From: Candidatus Altarchaeota archaeon
GTDB lineage: Archaea > Altiarchaeota > Altiarchaeia > IMC4 > SCGC-AAA252-I15
Direction of reading: 5' to 3'
DNA length: 37,913 bases
Assembly (NCBI GenBank): GCA_028712125.1
Contig: JAQTQS010000006.1
Span: 1 to 37,913, forward strand
Below the pieces are notes generated by a model, which saw only the letters and a list, made by a program, of their open reading frames with translations, was not told where the DNA came from and made no database searches. The position numbers and the translations under genes were made by a program. This document shows positions 18,480 to 28,055 of the stretch, in pieces; the first letter of the stretch is position 1, and every line of letters starts with the position of its first letter.

Positions 18480-19135
18480 CAGTCGAGTGCGTCGGCTATT
18501 TCATCCAGCGTGTATTTCTTGTATTTATGGCCTTCCACTATCCATGTCGGATATTCGTCTTCGTTGACTCCGGCGCTTTCGCATTCGGACGGGTCCTCAG
18601 CGCAGTCCACTACCGGGCCTATGTTTTCCAGGTGGGATATGCCGCCTGCGTCTTCCTCTAGCTGGGCGCACAGGTCGCAGTCGTCGCTTGTCGTGTACAG
18701 CGTCCAGTCCTTTAGTGCTAGGCAGTCGAGAAGTTCGGAGTTGTCAGGTTTTGTCGTGGTGGTTGTCTTTTTGGTTGTTGTCGTTTTCTGTGTCGTTGTT
18801 GCCTGGCTGCTTGTCTGCTGTGTCGTTGATTCCTCTGTGGTCGTAGTCTCCTGTGTTCCTGCCGTCTCTTCTGTCGTGGCCGTCGTGGTTGCCGCGGTGT
18901 TCTTGGTTGTCGGCTCTGTTACGAGGTTTGTCGTCCTGACGGTTGTTTTTGGAGTTGCGACTGTTGTTTTTAATGTGGGCTTGGTTGTTGCGGTCTGGTC
19001 TTCTGAAGTGATTATCACGTACGCAACTATCACCACGACAAGGGCTATGAGGGCGAGTATGACTAGCACGATTCCGGCCATTACCACGTGGTCGTGCCCT
19101 CCTTTCCTTTCTTCATAGCGTCCTATGGCTGCCAT
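18476..19135 (-). CDS. Single-pass membrane protein with Thr-rich stalk and thioredoxin-like C-terminal domain (CDLC)
   Basis: TM VVMAGIVLVILALIALVVVIVAYVI; long T/K/E stalk; C-terminal LYTTSDDCDLCAQLEEDA...YPTWIVEGHKYKKYTLDEI. Confidence 0.7.
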   Translation of the reverse strand: MAAIGRYEERKGGHDHVVMAGIVLVILALIALVVVIVAYVIITSEDQTATTKPTLKTTVATPKTTVRTTNLVTEPTTKNTAATTTATTEETAGTQETTTTEESTTQQTSSQATTTQKTTTTKKTTTTTKPDNSELLDCLALKDWTLYTTSDDCDLCAQLEEDAGGISHLENIGPVVDCAEDPSECESAGVNEDEYPTWIVEGHKYKKYTLDEIADALDC

Positions 19136-19370
19136 TGAAAGAAACTATTGTACTATGCCAATAAAAATTATCCGGCATGCCTTCGCCAATAATTAAACTC
19201 CGGCGTTTATCCGCAGGCAAGCCTGAAAGCGTTGCGCGTCATTTGAGATGATTGTTAAATTATGGTAAAATGCGCTCTATGCGGCCATCATTTATATGCT
19301 CCTAATTAAAGTATTAAGAGTTTTTTTAACACATGTTTTCGCATCTTGCATATGCTTGCGGTGATTTGAC

Positions 19371-21338
19371 ATGGCAGACAAAACCATTGAATCTATGGGC
19401 CAGGAAGGGGTGGTGATACCCCCGAGGAAGGAGTTCAGCGAAAAGGCGCAAATAAAAAGTCTTGCGGAATACAACAAGATTTACGAGCGGTCCGTGAAGG
19501 ACCCGCAGGGTTTCTGGACCGAGATAGCCAACCAGCTCCACTGGTACCGCAAGTGGGACGAGTTCCACTACTGGGAGCCGGAGAAGGCGGTCATCCGCTG
19601 GTTCAAGGGCGGCCAGACCAACATTTCCTACAATTGCGTTGACCGGCACCTTGCCTCAAAGAAGGACAGGGTCGCGATTCTATGGCAGGGCGAGCCCGAC
19701 GAGGACGTCCGCAAGGTTACATACGGCCAGCTTCACAGGGACGTATGCCGCTTCGCGAACGTCCTTAAGAAGAAGGGCATACGCAAGGGCGACCGCGTCT
19801 GCATCTACCTGCCGATGGTTCCTGAACTGCCGGTTGCAATGCTCGCCTGCGCGAGGATTGGCGCGATACACAACGTAGTGTTCGGCGGATTCTCAGCCGA
19901 CTCGCTGGCAGACCGGATTAACGACTCCGAGTCCAAGGTCATAGTGACGTCCAACGTAAGCCTGCGCAGCGGCAAGCACATACCGCTGAAGGTCAACGCG
20001 GACAAGGCTTCCGACAAGTGCCCGTCTGTCAAGAGCGTTATCGTCGTCGAGCGCGCCAAGTTCGACACGCCTATGAAGCAGGGCCGCGACAGTTGGTGGC
20101 ATGAGGAGATGGACGCGAAGGACATTTCCGACACTTGCGAGCCGGAAAAGATGGACGCGGAGGACCCGTTGTTCATCCTGTATACGAGCGGCACCACCGG
20201 CAAGCCCAAGGGCGTAGTCCACACGACCGGCGGCTACATGGTGTTCACGTACATAACATTCAAGTGGATTTTCGACCACCGCGACAGCGACATATTCTGG
20301 TGCACGGCAGACATCGGATGGGTTACCGGCCACAGCTACATCGTCTACGGCCCGCTTGCCAACGGCGCGACTACTGTGATGTTCGAGGGCGTTCCCCATT
20401 TCCCAGAGCCCGACCGTTTCTGGCAGGTTTCGGAGAAGCACAAGGTTACCGTCTTCTACACCGCCCCGACAGCTATTCGGGCTATTGCCAAGTACGGCGA
20501 CGAGTGGGTTAACAAGCACGATCTGAGCACGTTCCGGCTTCTTGGAAGCGTGGGCGAGCCAATCAATCCGGAAGCATGGCTTTGGTACTACCGCGTGGTA
20601 GGCAAAGAGCGGTGCCCGATTGTCGACACATGGTGGCAGACCGAGACCGGCGGCATACTCATCACACCGCTGGGCGGCGTCAACACCCTCAAGCCCGGCT
20701 CTGCAAGCAGGCCTTTCCCCGGCGTAATTCCCGAAGTCGTGAAGGAGAACGGCACGCCTGCCGCAGTCGACGAAGGCGGCTATCTCGTAATCAAGAAGCC
20801 GTGGCCCGGCATAATGCGCACCGTCTGGAACCACCACGAGCGCTTCGTCGAGACCTACTGGACTCGCTTCAAGGGCGTTTACTTCACGGGCGACGGAGCC
20901 CGGGTTGACAAGGACGGAGACTACTGGCTCATGGGCCGCATAGACGACGTCGTCAACGTGTCCGGCCACCGCATAGGAACGGCCGAGGTCGAAAGCGCTT
21001 TAGTCAGCCATCCGGCTGTCGCTGAGGCTGCAATCGTCCCATACCCGCATGAAATCAAGGGTCAGGCGTTGTACGCGTATGTGACGCTTAAGGAAGGCCG
21101 GGATAAGACGGACGCGCTGAAGGAGGAGCTCCGGAAGCACGTTTCGAACGAGATTGGGCCTATTGCGAAGCCTGACAAAATCCATTTCGCCGATGCGCTG
21201 CCAAAGACGCGAAGCGGCAAGATAATGCGCCGCATCCTGAGGAAGATTGCCGAGGGGGCGGACATGGAAGCCATCGGGGACACGACGACCCTTGCAGACC
21301 CGAGCGTGGTCGAAGTCCTGTTGAAAGGCAAGCAATGA
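19371..21338 (+). CDS. acsA: Acetyl-CoA synthetase (AMP-forming)
   Basis: [61 protein letters not shown]. Confidence 0.97.
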   Translation: MADKTIESMGQEGVVIPPRKEFSEKAQIKSLAEYNKIYERSVKDPQGFWTEIANQLHWYRKWDEFHYWEPEKAVIRWFKGGQTNISYNCVDRHLASKKDRVAILWQGEPDEDVRKVTYGQLHRDVCRFANVLKKKGIRKGDRVCIYLPMVPELPVAMLACARIGAIHNVVFGGFSADSLADRINDSESKVIVTSNVSLRSGKHIPLKVNADKASDKCPSVKSVIVVERAKFDTPMKQGRDSWWHEEMDAKDISDTCEPEKMDAEDPLFILYTSGTTGKPKGVVHTTGGYMVFTYITFKWIFDHRDSDIFWCTADIGWVTGHSYIVYGPLANGATTVMFEGVPHFPEPDRFWQVSEKHKVTVFYTAPTAIRAIAKYGDEWVNKHDLSTFRLLGSVGEPINPEAWLWYYRVVGKERCPIVDTWWQTETGGILITPLGGVNTLKPGSASRPFPGVIPEVVKENGTPAAVDEGGYLVIKKPWPGIMRTVWNHHERFVETYWTRFKGVYFTGDGARVDKDGDYWLMGRIDDVVNVSGHRIGTAEVESALVSHPAVAEAAIVPYPHEIKGQALYAYVTLKEGRDKTDALKEELRKHVSNEIGPIAKPDKIHFADALPKTRSGKIMRRILRKIAEGADMEAIGDTTTLADPSVVEVLLKGKQ

Positions 21339-22564
21339 ACCAGAACCGCTGGCTGGTTGTCGCCGGGGCGTTATTGGTACAGCTCTGCCTCGGCGCCATC
21401 TACTCCTGGAGCATATTCGTCGAACCCCTGAAGAAGGCGTTTGGCTATTCCACCACAGAGACTCAGATAATATTCTCTGTCGCCCTGGCGTCCTTCGCAC
21501 TGGTGATGATATTCGCCGGCCGGCTTCAGGACAGGATAGGCCCCCGCATTGTCGCAACCGCTGGCGGAATCGTCCTAGGGCTTGGATACGCCCTCGCATC
21601 TTTCACCAACGGAAACTTCATTGCCCTGACGCTGACAGTCGGGCTGATTGGCGGGGCAGGAATAGGCCTTGGCTATGTCTGCCCGATTGCGGCCTGCGTG
21701 AAGTGGTTCCCGGACAAGCGGGGGATGGTGACGGGTCTTGCGGTCGCAGGGTTCGGCGCAGGCGCATGGCTGTTCCAGATTGTCGGCTCGTCCCTGATAG
21801 AATCCGAGCCTGTGCTTTCAGCTGGGTTGATGAAGGCGTTCCTCTACCTTGGCGGGATATTCTTCCTTACCGTGGTCGTTGGCGCCCAGCTGCTGAAGAA
21901 TCCTCCTGCAGGCTGGCTTCCTGAAGGATGGACGCCGCCGGCCAAAAAGACTCCCGCAGGAGCGGTCGAGGACTACAACTGGAACGAGATGCTGAAAACC
22001 AAGCAATTCTGGATGCTCTGGCTCTCATTCACCTTCGCAGCCACCGCAGGCCTCATGGTGATAGGCATACTAAAGCCGTTCGGCATCTGGGCCGGGCTTG
22101 ACAAGCTTACGGCCGGAAGCGCGGTCGGAATACTCGCATTGTTCAACGGCGCAGGCAGAATCCTATGGGGCACGGCATCAGACAAGATAGGCCGCTCCAA
22201 ATCAATGGCTTTCATGTTCATCCTCCAGGCGGCCATGATGCTCGTCCTCATAAAAATGGGCTCGTCCGGCCTCTTGCTCGCAATAGCGTCGGCCTGGGTC
22301 GGATTCAACTTCGGAGGAAACTTCGCACTATTCCCAAGCGCGACCGCCGACTACTTCGGGACGAAAAATGTGGGCGTAAACTACGGATTCGTCTTCACGG
22401 CCTACGGCGTCGCCGGAATCATCGGCCCGATACTCGGCGGCCAAGTCTTCGACATGACAGGAAACTACAAGTGGGCGTTCATACCGACCGGGATACTGTG
22501 CGCGATTGCCGCAGTGATAAGCCTGATGCTGAAACACCCTCACCACGAGGACAAGAAGAAATAA
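21335..22564 (+). CDS. OFA-family MFS transporter (oxalate/formate antiporter-like)
   Basis: 12-TM pattern; [49 protein letters not shown]; start overlaps acsA stop. Confidence 0.9.
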   Translation: MNQNRWLVVAGALLVQLCLGAIYSWSIFVEPLKKAFGYSTTETQIIFSVALASFALVMIFAGRLQDRIGPRIVATAGGIVLGLGYALASFTNGNFIALTLTVGLIGGAGIGLGYVCPIAACVKWFPDKRGMVTGLAVAGFGAGAWLFQIVGSSLIESEPVLSAGLMKAFLYLGGIFFLTVVVGAQLLKNPPAGWLPEGWTPPAKKTPAGAVEDYNWNEMLKTKQFWMLWLSFTFAATAGLMVIGILKPFGIWAGLDKLTAGSAVGILALFNGAGRILWGTASDKIGRSKSMAFMFILQAAMMLVLIKMGSSGLLLAIASAWVGFNFGGNFALFPSATADYFGTKNVGVNYGFVFTAYGVAGIIGPILGGQVFDMTGNYKWAFIPTGILCAIAAVISLMLKHPHHEDKKK

Positions 22565-22570
22565 GACGCG

Positions 22571-23809
22571 CTATTCGTTAACGGCCTTTGTTTTCGGGAC
22601 GCCTCCGCGTGGGATATTATTGACGCTGCCGTAAAGCGTCCTCTCCTTCCTGCGGATGGCCTTCAGCTTGGCTTCCTCGTCTGCAGGCGCAGACGGCCGC
22701 AATGTCTCGTCCCCCCTTCTTTCGAATAACATCTCGAGCTTGCGGTGTTTTTGGTCAGGCAGGAGGCGCAGTCTCCTCACTTCAAGAAGGCTTTTCAGTC
22801 CGCATATTTCCAAAATCCACATACCCCTTTTCCTGTACTCGAAGAGCGACGAGTTGATTCCCAGCCTTGCCAGCAGTATCTGCATGTCCGCAAAAAGCCT
22901 CGGCTCCTCGCCTTCAGGCAGCGGGGGAAAATTCTTGGTCATCCTCACAGTCGGATGCGCCTTCTCCCGCCCCCTGTCGACGACCGAACTGTTCGCCGCG
23001 AGGAAACCCCTAGCGCCCTCGATGCGCTCGTCCCTGCTCTTGAGATGGCCCCAGGCAAGGCCTTTTTCCCCGTCGGTCGCCTTTCTGAGGTAGTCAAGCA
23101 CTTTTGGGCATTCAAGCTGGAAGGAGTACAGCCCCTCGGGACGCAATGCCGTTTTAAGGTCGTCTGCAGTAGGCGTCTTGCCCAAAAGGCGTTTTGCCTC
23201 AAAGCGCATTACGCCCACAACGCCCGCGTCCTCGTTGCTGACCTTCAGATTGTGGTTCGGCAGGCTCCCCCGCTGTGCGGAGGTGAAACAGCAGAAAAAC
23301 GCGAAGTCAGGGTCTTCCCTGGATGGAATAACTGCGACGCCTTCGGAAACCTGCCTGGCCATGAACTTTGGAGTAGACTTGTTAAGCCAGTTCGACACCG
23401 TGGCCCCGCCCAAACTCAAGCCCGCTGCTTTATTGACCTCCCTTCGCAGCTGCCCTTCGCTGAAATCGCCGCCGGCCTCCAGCCTGGACATCGCGGTAGT
23501 CAATAGCGTCAGATAAGCCCCATGGCTCCTCGTCAGGCTAGCCCTCATCGAATCCTGCCTGTCGGGCTTTATCCCCCGCCTCCTCCATGCGTTTTCCTGC
23601 CTTTCAATGACGGCTTTCAAAGGAGGCGTGCTTTCAAAAAGCTGCCTAACCCTGGCCAGCTGCTCATCGCCGCTAAGCTCGCTAAAATGCCTCAAAACAG
23701 GACTGTTGGCGGGCGTTCCCCCCACCATTGCATGCTTGACTTCCCTCTGGGCCATATACATTAAATAAACGGCGTTTAAGTAAAATAACGATTCAGCCAA
23801 GGCATGCAT
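22571..23809 (-). CDS. Orphan protein: HTH-like segment followed by degenerate LAGLIDADG-like region (tentative)
   Basis: LRREVNKAAGLSLGGATVSNWLNKS (HTH-like); NHNLKVSNEDAGVVGVMRFEAKRLLG and ERIEGARGFLAANSSVVDRG...PTVRMTKN...LFADMQILLARLGINSSLFEYRKRGMWILEICGLKSLLEVRRL resemble LAGLIDADG repeat spacing without canonical acidic residues. Confidence 0.45.
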   Translation of the reverse strand: MHALAESLFYLNAVYLMYMAQREVKHAMVGGTPANSPVLRHFSELSGDEQLARVRQLFESTPPLKAVIERQENAWRRRGIKPDRQDSMRASLTRSHGAYLTLLTTAMSRLEAGGDFSEGQLRREVNKAAGLSLGGATVSNWLNKSTPKFMARQVSEGVAVIPSREDPDFAFFCCFTSAQRGSLPNHNLKVSNEDAGVVGVMRFEAKRLLGKTPTADDLKTALRPEGLYSFQLECPKVLDYLRKATDGEKGLAWGHLKSRDERIEGARGFLAANSSVVDRGREKAHPTVRMTKNFPPLPEGEEPRLFADMQILLARLGINSSLFEYRKRGMWILEICGLKSLLEVRRLRLLPDQKHRKLEMLFERRGDETLRPSAPADEEAKLKAIRRKERTLYGSVNNIPRGGVPKTKAVNE

Positions 23810-23848
23810 GCGCCCTATTAATGAATCCCGGAGAAATAGCCAATAAAA

Positions 23849-25312
23849 TCAACTGACATACAACCCGCTCCTCCCGTACCTGTCCGCCATCCGGCTCCAC
23901 ACCGAGTCCACCTGCCTGAGGGTCTTATCCAGGACCTTCCTCTTGTACTCCGCCGCAGGGATTCCAACGAGCCCTCCCAAGTACTCCAAGTCCCTTTCAA
24001 GCAATGGATTCCAAGGCGAAGTCGCGTTCGGGCTGTGCAGCTTCAAATCAAGGTTAATGGAATCCAACTGCCAGGATGCGGCCTCAATCAGCCTGTGTTC
24101 CTCAGGCTTCAGGTGGAGTGGATGCCTCGGCGGAAGGCTCGCCAGTATGGCAAGGCCTCCCAGCGCCCTTCCGGTCTTTCGAATCTTCACCTCCGGCAAA
24201 TCCGGGTCCAGAATCTGGCCCATATGGTTCATGTACGCGGTGCTCCTCGACCCTCCGGCGGAGTACTTTAGGGATATTGCAGTGCCGCCCACGCCCAGCA
24301 AATCCTCCTCCATGATACGGCCGGCGTCGGCAGTCTCCTTCGCTCGCGACATAATCATCCGGGATATGAATCTATGCGTATTTTTAGGGTCGAAGGCGGC
24401 GTCGGAAACGGTCTTCATCACGATGCCGAACATCCCGCCGGTCTCGTAAACCCGTGATGAATTCAACATGTCCATGCAAACATCCAAACGGCCGAGGTCA
24501 TGCTTGAACTCGTCAAGCGTTTTAGGCCCCCTCTTATGGTGATTGGCGATTCCCGTGCCCTTCAACAGCTCTTCAGTAAAGCCGGAAACCTTCAAGAAGA
24601 AATCCCCGTTGCCAATCGCACTCAAATGGTCAAACATGCCGCCCCTGTCAACACCCCCCGTCTTCCCGTCCTTGAAATAAACCCAGTACAAGTCAACATC
24701 GGAATTCGGAAGCATCTCCCGCCGGCCGTAACTCCCGATAGCGACGACCGCAAAATCGGCGCTAGGCCTGCCGTGCTCATTTTCGGCCATGAAAAAAGCG
24801 GTTTCAACCGTCTTCTTCAAGACGACGTCCGAAACCCTTGAAAGGTTCTCTGTCGTCTCAGAGACGCGGGCTCCGGCAGCATGCCTGACTCCGGTTCTGA
24901 CGAACTCCTCAGCCCAAAAATTCGACAAAACCCTGCCAACGCCATCCATGTAATCCCTGCCCGTGCCAAACGACCAATCAGACCCTAAACCACGCTGCTG
25001 ATGATTTAAATGGATTGCATCAAAAGCTTTGCCCACCCTGCCGTCCAAATCATGGCTTAATGCCTCGACCGCCCTCATAGGCAAAGCAAGGCTGCCCGGT
25101 TCCATCAGACGCCTGTAAGATTCGTTGTCCGCCTGCTTCAAGTCCCGGCAGACGCCAAGCAGAGTAAACCGCTCCCTGCCGCTGGCGCTAATATCCGCCA
25201 AGGCCTTTCGTACCGCATCCACGGGCAAAACAGTCCCCGCCGTCTCAAACAAGACCGGGCCCGCTTGAGATACCGCTTGATTCTTGTGCTTCTCCATAAA
25301 CCGTGCCCCCAA
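23849..25312 (-). CDS. GlnD/DUF294-like nucleotidyltransferase-domain protein
   Basis: VVAIGSYGRREMLPNSDVDLYWVY (NTase GS...DxD motif), LDVCMDMLNSSRVYE, SLKYSAGGSRST. Confidence 0.7.
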   Translation of the reverse strand: MGARFMEKHKNQAVSQAGPVLFETAGTVLPVDAVRKALADISASGRERFTLLGVCRDLKQADNESYRRLMEPGSLALPMRAVEALSHDLDGRVGKAFDAIHLNHQQRGLGSDWSFGTGRDYMDGVGRVLSNFWAEEFVRTGVRHAAGARVSETTENLSRVSDVVLKKTVETAFFMAENEHGRPSADFAVVAIGSYGRREMLPNSDVDLYWVYFKDGKTGGVDRGGMFDHLSAIGNGDFFLKVSGFTEELLKGTGIANHHKRGPKTLDEFKHDLGRLDVCMDMLNSSRVYETGGMFGIVMKTVSDAAFDPKNTHRFISRMIMSRAKETADAGRIMEEDLLGVGGTAISLKYSAGGSRSTAYMNHMGQILDPDLPEVKIRKTGRALGGLAILASLPPRHPLHLKPEEHRLIEAASWQLDSINLDLKLHSPNATSPWNPLLERDLEYLGGLVGIPAAEYKRKVLDKTLRQVDSVWSRMADRYGRSGLYVS

Positions 25313-25508
25313 TATGGAAGGGATTTATCGAATAGAGTATGGGGAGATTCAGATAAAAAGCCGGAAGCAAAAAAGCCAGCATGTAATAACAACCGGCTGC
25401 AACACCCTTTTATTAGCAAAACAACTCTGTATTAACCAACAGCATGCAAGCCCGATTAAAAGCGAAAGATTGCAGGCATGCAATGCAAAATTCGTCCACC
25501 TCCTGAAA

Positions 25509-25862
25509 ATGCCGGCCAGAAAAAAGACTGAAGGCGTCAATGGGAGCGTACTCGGCCCAAAGCTTAGCGGCAGCATACTGTCCTCCCTCGCCAGCCGCTT
25601 CCCCGGCGAGCCCTTGAAAATAATCGGCCGCTATGTCAGGACCGAAATCGATGTTAGAATCGCCCTTTCTAAAAGCGACACCGAAACAGTCCGGTGGGAG
25701 AACGCCCGCAAGGAATTTACGTGCATCATCGGGATGGGATTCGATGACGTATTGAACAAAAAAGACCTGAACGCATTAAAAAAATACCTCAAGGAGAAAA
25801 CAACCGAACACGAGGCGGTCGCCGAAGTATACAAAAGCCTGAGGGAAAAGCTGATTATATGA
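25509..25862 (+). CDS. Small hypothetical protein
   Basis: MPARKKTEGVNGSVLGPKLSGSILSSLASRFPGEP...; internal start chosen over the ORF-track start. Confidence 0.45.
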   Translation: MPARKKTEGVNGSVLGPKLSGSILSSLASRFPGEPLKIIGRYVRTEIDVRIALSKSDTETVRWENARKEFTCIIGMGFDDVLNKKDLNALKKYLKEKTTEHEAVAEVYKSLREKLII

Positions 25863-25922
25863 AACTGCTGTTTATAACGACAGACTGCATTTATTATAAT
25901 AACCTATTTTAAACACTCCAAA

Positions 25923-26816
25923 ATGGCCAAGCTGAAAACAACCCCCACCGGAGGAATGATTATTGAAGTAAACAAGAGCGAAGGATTGAAATTAGCCGGC
26001 GTCAGGCCGGCGAATCCCAGCGTTGCCGATGTCAATAAAGTCCTGGATATGGTGCCGTTGAAGGAACTTGCAGCCAAGGCCGTCCAGCTTGGGGAATACC
26101 CGAATCCTGTAAAGACACTGCCTGAAACCGCACTCGGCCGAACCCTTGAAGCTGCGTTGGTCATAAAATACGGGGAGACTGGTCTACAGAAAGCAGGAGT
26201 CGCGCCGAATGTCGTAGAGCAACTACTCCGGACGAGCGACGAGTTAAGCGGCAGGATAGGGGAACCTGTCAAGGCCGTCAGTGAACTAATCCGAAGGACG
26301 GGTTTGTCCATCAGGCACGTCGACAAGAGCAGGACGCCAGAAATTGAAAAACTCCAAGACAGCATAGCGTTTGCAAAAGGCCTACAGGCGATATCATCCA
26401 CTGCATCAAGCATGGTATCCAAAGGCAAAACCGCTGCTGCTGTTGGAAAAGCCAACCAGTATCTGGAGGAACACGGCCAGCTTCAGTATTACGACGAGCA
26501 GGAACGGTCGCTAGGCCACCTTACTCCTCTCCAGAATTATAATTATTCAAGCATAATCCTTGCGGCAAGATTCAACTCGACGATGGCGTCGGCACTGGGG
26601 GAATACCGTGGAAATCCCAGAAAAGCCTTGGATGAATTGTCGGCATTCCCGAATCTCGCCAAAACAACCGGCAAACCAGAGGAGCAATTAGCCGCGCATA
26701 AAAAATATTTCAAGTCGCAGTCTGAGTCATTACTTTCAGCCGCTGAAAAAAAACTCCCTCCACTCCCTCCTGCCGTCAGGCACCGTCCTGAAGGGCCTGG
26801 AAATGTCGGCCTTTAA
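25923..26816 (+). CDS. Hypothetical protein
   Basis: 297-aa ORF with TATA-like tttattataata about 30 nt upstream; no recognised domain. Confidence 0.65.
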   Translation: MAKLKTTPTGGMIIEVNKSEGLKLAGVRPANPSVADVNKVLDMVPLKELAAKAVQLGEYPNPVKTLPETALGRTLEAALVIKYGETGLQKAGVAPNVVEQLLRTSDELSGRIGEPVKAVSELIRRTGLSIRHVDKSRTPEIEKLQDSIAFAKGLQAISSTASSMVSKGKTAAAVGKANQYLEEHGQLQYYDEQERSLGHLTPLQNYNYSSIILAARFNSTMASALGEYRGNPRKALDELSAFPNLAKTTGKPEEQLAAHKKYFKSQSESLLSAAEKKLPPLPPAVRHRPEGPGNVGL

Positions 26817-26840
26817 GCAAATTAATCCCTAACAGCATAG

Positions 26841-26860
26841 CACATAGGATAGTCTATGTG
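26841..26860. terminator. Hairpin CACATAG-gatagt-CTATGTG between convergent genes
   Basis: Perfect 7-bp stem, 6-nt loop, between 3' ends of the hypothetical gene and gap. Confidence 0.4.
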
Positions 26861-26909
26861 ACCTACCATAATCCGACAAGTCCTTCAAAGAAAAAAAGAA
26901 GGGGAATGA

Positions 26910-27911
26910 TTACTGTTTCCCCACCTTCTCCATCAGTTCGACCAGCCTGTTGCTGTACCCCCATTCGTTGTCGTACCAAGCCAGGACTTTGACGAGGTTT
27001 CCGCCGATGACCTTGGTGGACTTCGCGTCAAAGATGCTGCTAGCCGGATTACCAAGGATGTCAGTGCTGACCAATGGCTCCTCGCTGTACTCGAGAATGC
27101 CTTTCAGCGGGCCCTCGGCCGCCTTCTTCATTGCCGCGTTGACTTCCTCTATGGTGACGTTGCGCTTCAGGACTGCGACAAGGTCTGTCAGCGAGCCGTC
27201 TGCCACCGGGACGCGTACGGCAATCCCGTCAAGCTTCCCCTGGGTTGATATTATGACCTTTCCGGTAGCCTTGGCCGCGCCGGTCGTTGTGGGAATTATG
27301 TTGGTCGCAGCGGCCCGCGCCCTTCTCAAGTCCTTGTGGGGGGCGTCAAGCAGACGCTGGTCCGAAGTATAACCGTGGATGGTGGTCATGAATCCCTTCT
27401 CCACACCGAAACTGTCCTCAAGGACCTTGACGACCGGAGTAAGAGAATTTGTGGTGCACGATGCGTTGTCAAGCACGGTATCATCGGCCGTTATGACAGA
27501 TTCGTTGACTCCCATGCAAATGCTCTTCACGCCCTCGCCCTTCGCGGGCGCGCTGATTACGACCTTCCGGGCTCCAGCCTTCACGTGCTTTTCTGCGTCT
27601 TCACGCTTCGTGAAAAAGCCGGTGCTTTCAAGGACGACGTCGATTCCAAGCTGCTTCCATGGGAGCTTCTCAGGGTCCCTTTCAGCAAGGACCTGTATCT
27701 TCCTGCCGTTGACCACCAGGCTGCTGCCGTCGACCTTGACGTCGGCATCAAGCTTCCCGTGCACGCTGTCGTGCTTCAGGAGGTGGGCTAGTGTCGGAGC
27801 GTCTGTAAGGTCGTTTATTGCGACAATGTCAAGTGTGCTCTTGCGCTTGAGAGCAGCCCTAAGAACGCATCTTCCAATCCGCCCGAAACCGTTTATAGCA
27901 ACCTTTACCAT
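26910..27911 (-). CDS. gap: Glyceraldehyde-3-phosphate dehydrogenase, type I (bacterial-like)
   Basis: KVAINGFGRIGR, NASCTTNSLTPVVKVL, TTIHGYTSDQRLLDAPHKDLRRARAAATNIIPTTTGAAKA, WYDNEWGYSNRLVELM. Confidence 0.97.
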   Translation of the reverse strand: MVKVAINGFGRIGRCVLRAALKRKSTLDIVAINDLTDAPTLAHLLKHDSVHGKLDADVKVDGSSLVVNGRKIQVLAERDPEKLPWKQLGIDVVLESTGFFTKREDAEKHVKAGARKVVISAPAKGEGVKSICMGVNESVITADDTVLDNASCTTNSLTPVVKVLEDSFGVEKGFMTTIHGYTSDQRLLDAPHKDLRRARAAATNIIPTTTGAAKATGKVIISTQGKLDGIAVRVPVADGSLTDLVAVLKRNVTIEEVNAAMKKAAEGPLKGILEYSEEPLVSTDILGNPASSIFDAKSTKVIGGNLVKVLAWYDNEWGYSNRLVELMEKVGKQ

Positions 27912-28055
27912 ACAAATCACCTCGTAATTTATATGTATGTGAGAAATCGGTTATAAATAGTTTTAGGCCCTTCAGGATTCTGGATTAACGGGACATGCAG
28001 GAATGCAAAGATGGAAAGACCGTCTTTCGCGTCAGGTGCCGGTATTGCGCTCTCC

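Noticed and set aside
18510-19118. 202-aa Val-rich plus-strand ORF
   Set aside because: Antisense of the Thr-rich stalk; Val runs are complements of Thr codons.
19136-19370. Riboswitch/sRNA in the 235-bp spacer before acsA
   Set aside because: Only a weak imperfect stem around gcatatgc and an SD-like ggtga; not enough to support a structured RNA.
19893-20969. 358-aa minus-strand ORF
   Set aside because: Lies entirely antisense to the unmistakable acsA; a shadow ORF from GC-rich codon bias.
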